Source of the DNA: an uncultured Muribaculaceae bacterium
GTDB lineage: Bacteria; Bacteroidota; Bacteroidia; Bacteroidales; Muribaculaceae
Direction of reading: 5' to 3'
Assembly (NCBI GenBank): GCA_905207535.1
Contig: CAJLLX010000048.1
Coordinates: forward strand, 1-13,714
DNA: 13,714 nt
Below are positions 13,650 to 13,714 of the stretch, piece by piece. Position numbers and translations under genes: made by a program. The stretch's first letter is position 1, and every line of letters starts with the position of its first letter. Under the pieces are notes generated by a model. That model was given only the letters and a program-made list of their open reading frames with translations. It was not told where the DNA came from and searched no databases.

Positions 13650-13714
13650 AGGCTCCACACGCCACGGCTCTTTCATTTAAGACAAAAATCACGGCATATC
13701 CTCCCTTACCCGAT

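Noticed and set aside
1..13714. A new defence, mobile or secondary-metabolite system
   Set aside because: Every gene except the small lipoprotein belongs to a known housekeeping or envelope family, and no composition shift, integrase, transposase or flanking repeat marks an accessory island.

Overview
This 13.7-kb window reads as a core-chromosome segment of a fairly GC-rich member of the Bacteroidales. I favour Muribaculaceae (S24-7), but the family is an inference. Supporting signs are: three promoters with the Bacteroidota -7 element TAnnTTTG (each TATCTTTG) paired with an upstream TTG/TTTG; starts preceded by A-rich sequence rather than strong Shine-Dalgarno sites; a DnaA and an L-Ala-D/L-Glu epimerase resembling Bacteroides proteins; a Bacteroidota-type lipoprotein (DUF4827-like); and a two-CBM20 DPE2-like 4-alpha-glucanotransferase. 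I see no tRNA, rRNA, insertion sequence, CRISPR array, phage gene or defence system.

Layout. (1) 69-1451: dnaA, followed by two 11-bp direct repeats and a strong intrinsic terminator. The next gene's promoter overlaps that terminator. (2) 1622-3845: a secreted N-acetylmuramoyl-L-alanine amidase with a SPOR domain, then a single-pass MCE/MlaD protein; both are cell-envelope genes. (3) 3967-6639: malQ, encoding a large cytoplasmic glucanotransferase. (4) 6695-6739: a perfect 16-bp hairpin between malQ and the convergent purT. (5) 6805-7995, minus strand: purT. (6) 7996-8204: a divergent intergenic region with a promoter facing each way and a 9-bp inverted repeat. (7) 8205-13566: a plus-strand cluster of a DHH/DHHA1 phosphoesterase (NrnA-like), a small lipoprotein, a GlmM-type phosphohexomutase, an exported NlpC/P60 endopeptidase that overlaps glmM by 4 nt, and an L-Ala-D/L-Glu epimerase carrying a twin-arginine leader. 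(8) 13567-13714: non-coding, with two hairpins.

Peptidoglycan links several of the genes. GlmM makes GlcN-1-P for UDP-GlcNAc. The amidase strips stem peptides from glycan. The NlpC/P60 enzyme should release L-Ala-D-Glu, and the epimerase should convert that dipeptide to L-Ala-L-Glu. The last two enzymes both carry export signals, which suggests the dipeptide is processed in the periplasm rather than in the cytoplasm as in the E. coli and B. subtilis models.

Most of the window is ordinary housekeeping. The points most worth checking are the Tat-exported epimerase, an Asp-to-Asn change in the DNA-recognition motif of DnaA, a 7-nt tandem repeat before the epimerase gene, and the paired regulatory-looking repeats in the dnaA-amidase and purT-nrnA gaps. 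No intergenic gap exceeds 300 bp; the largest is 7996-8204 (209 bp).
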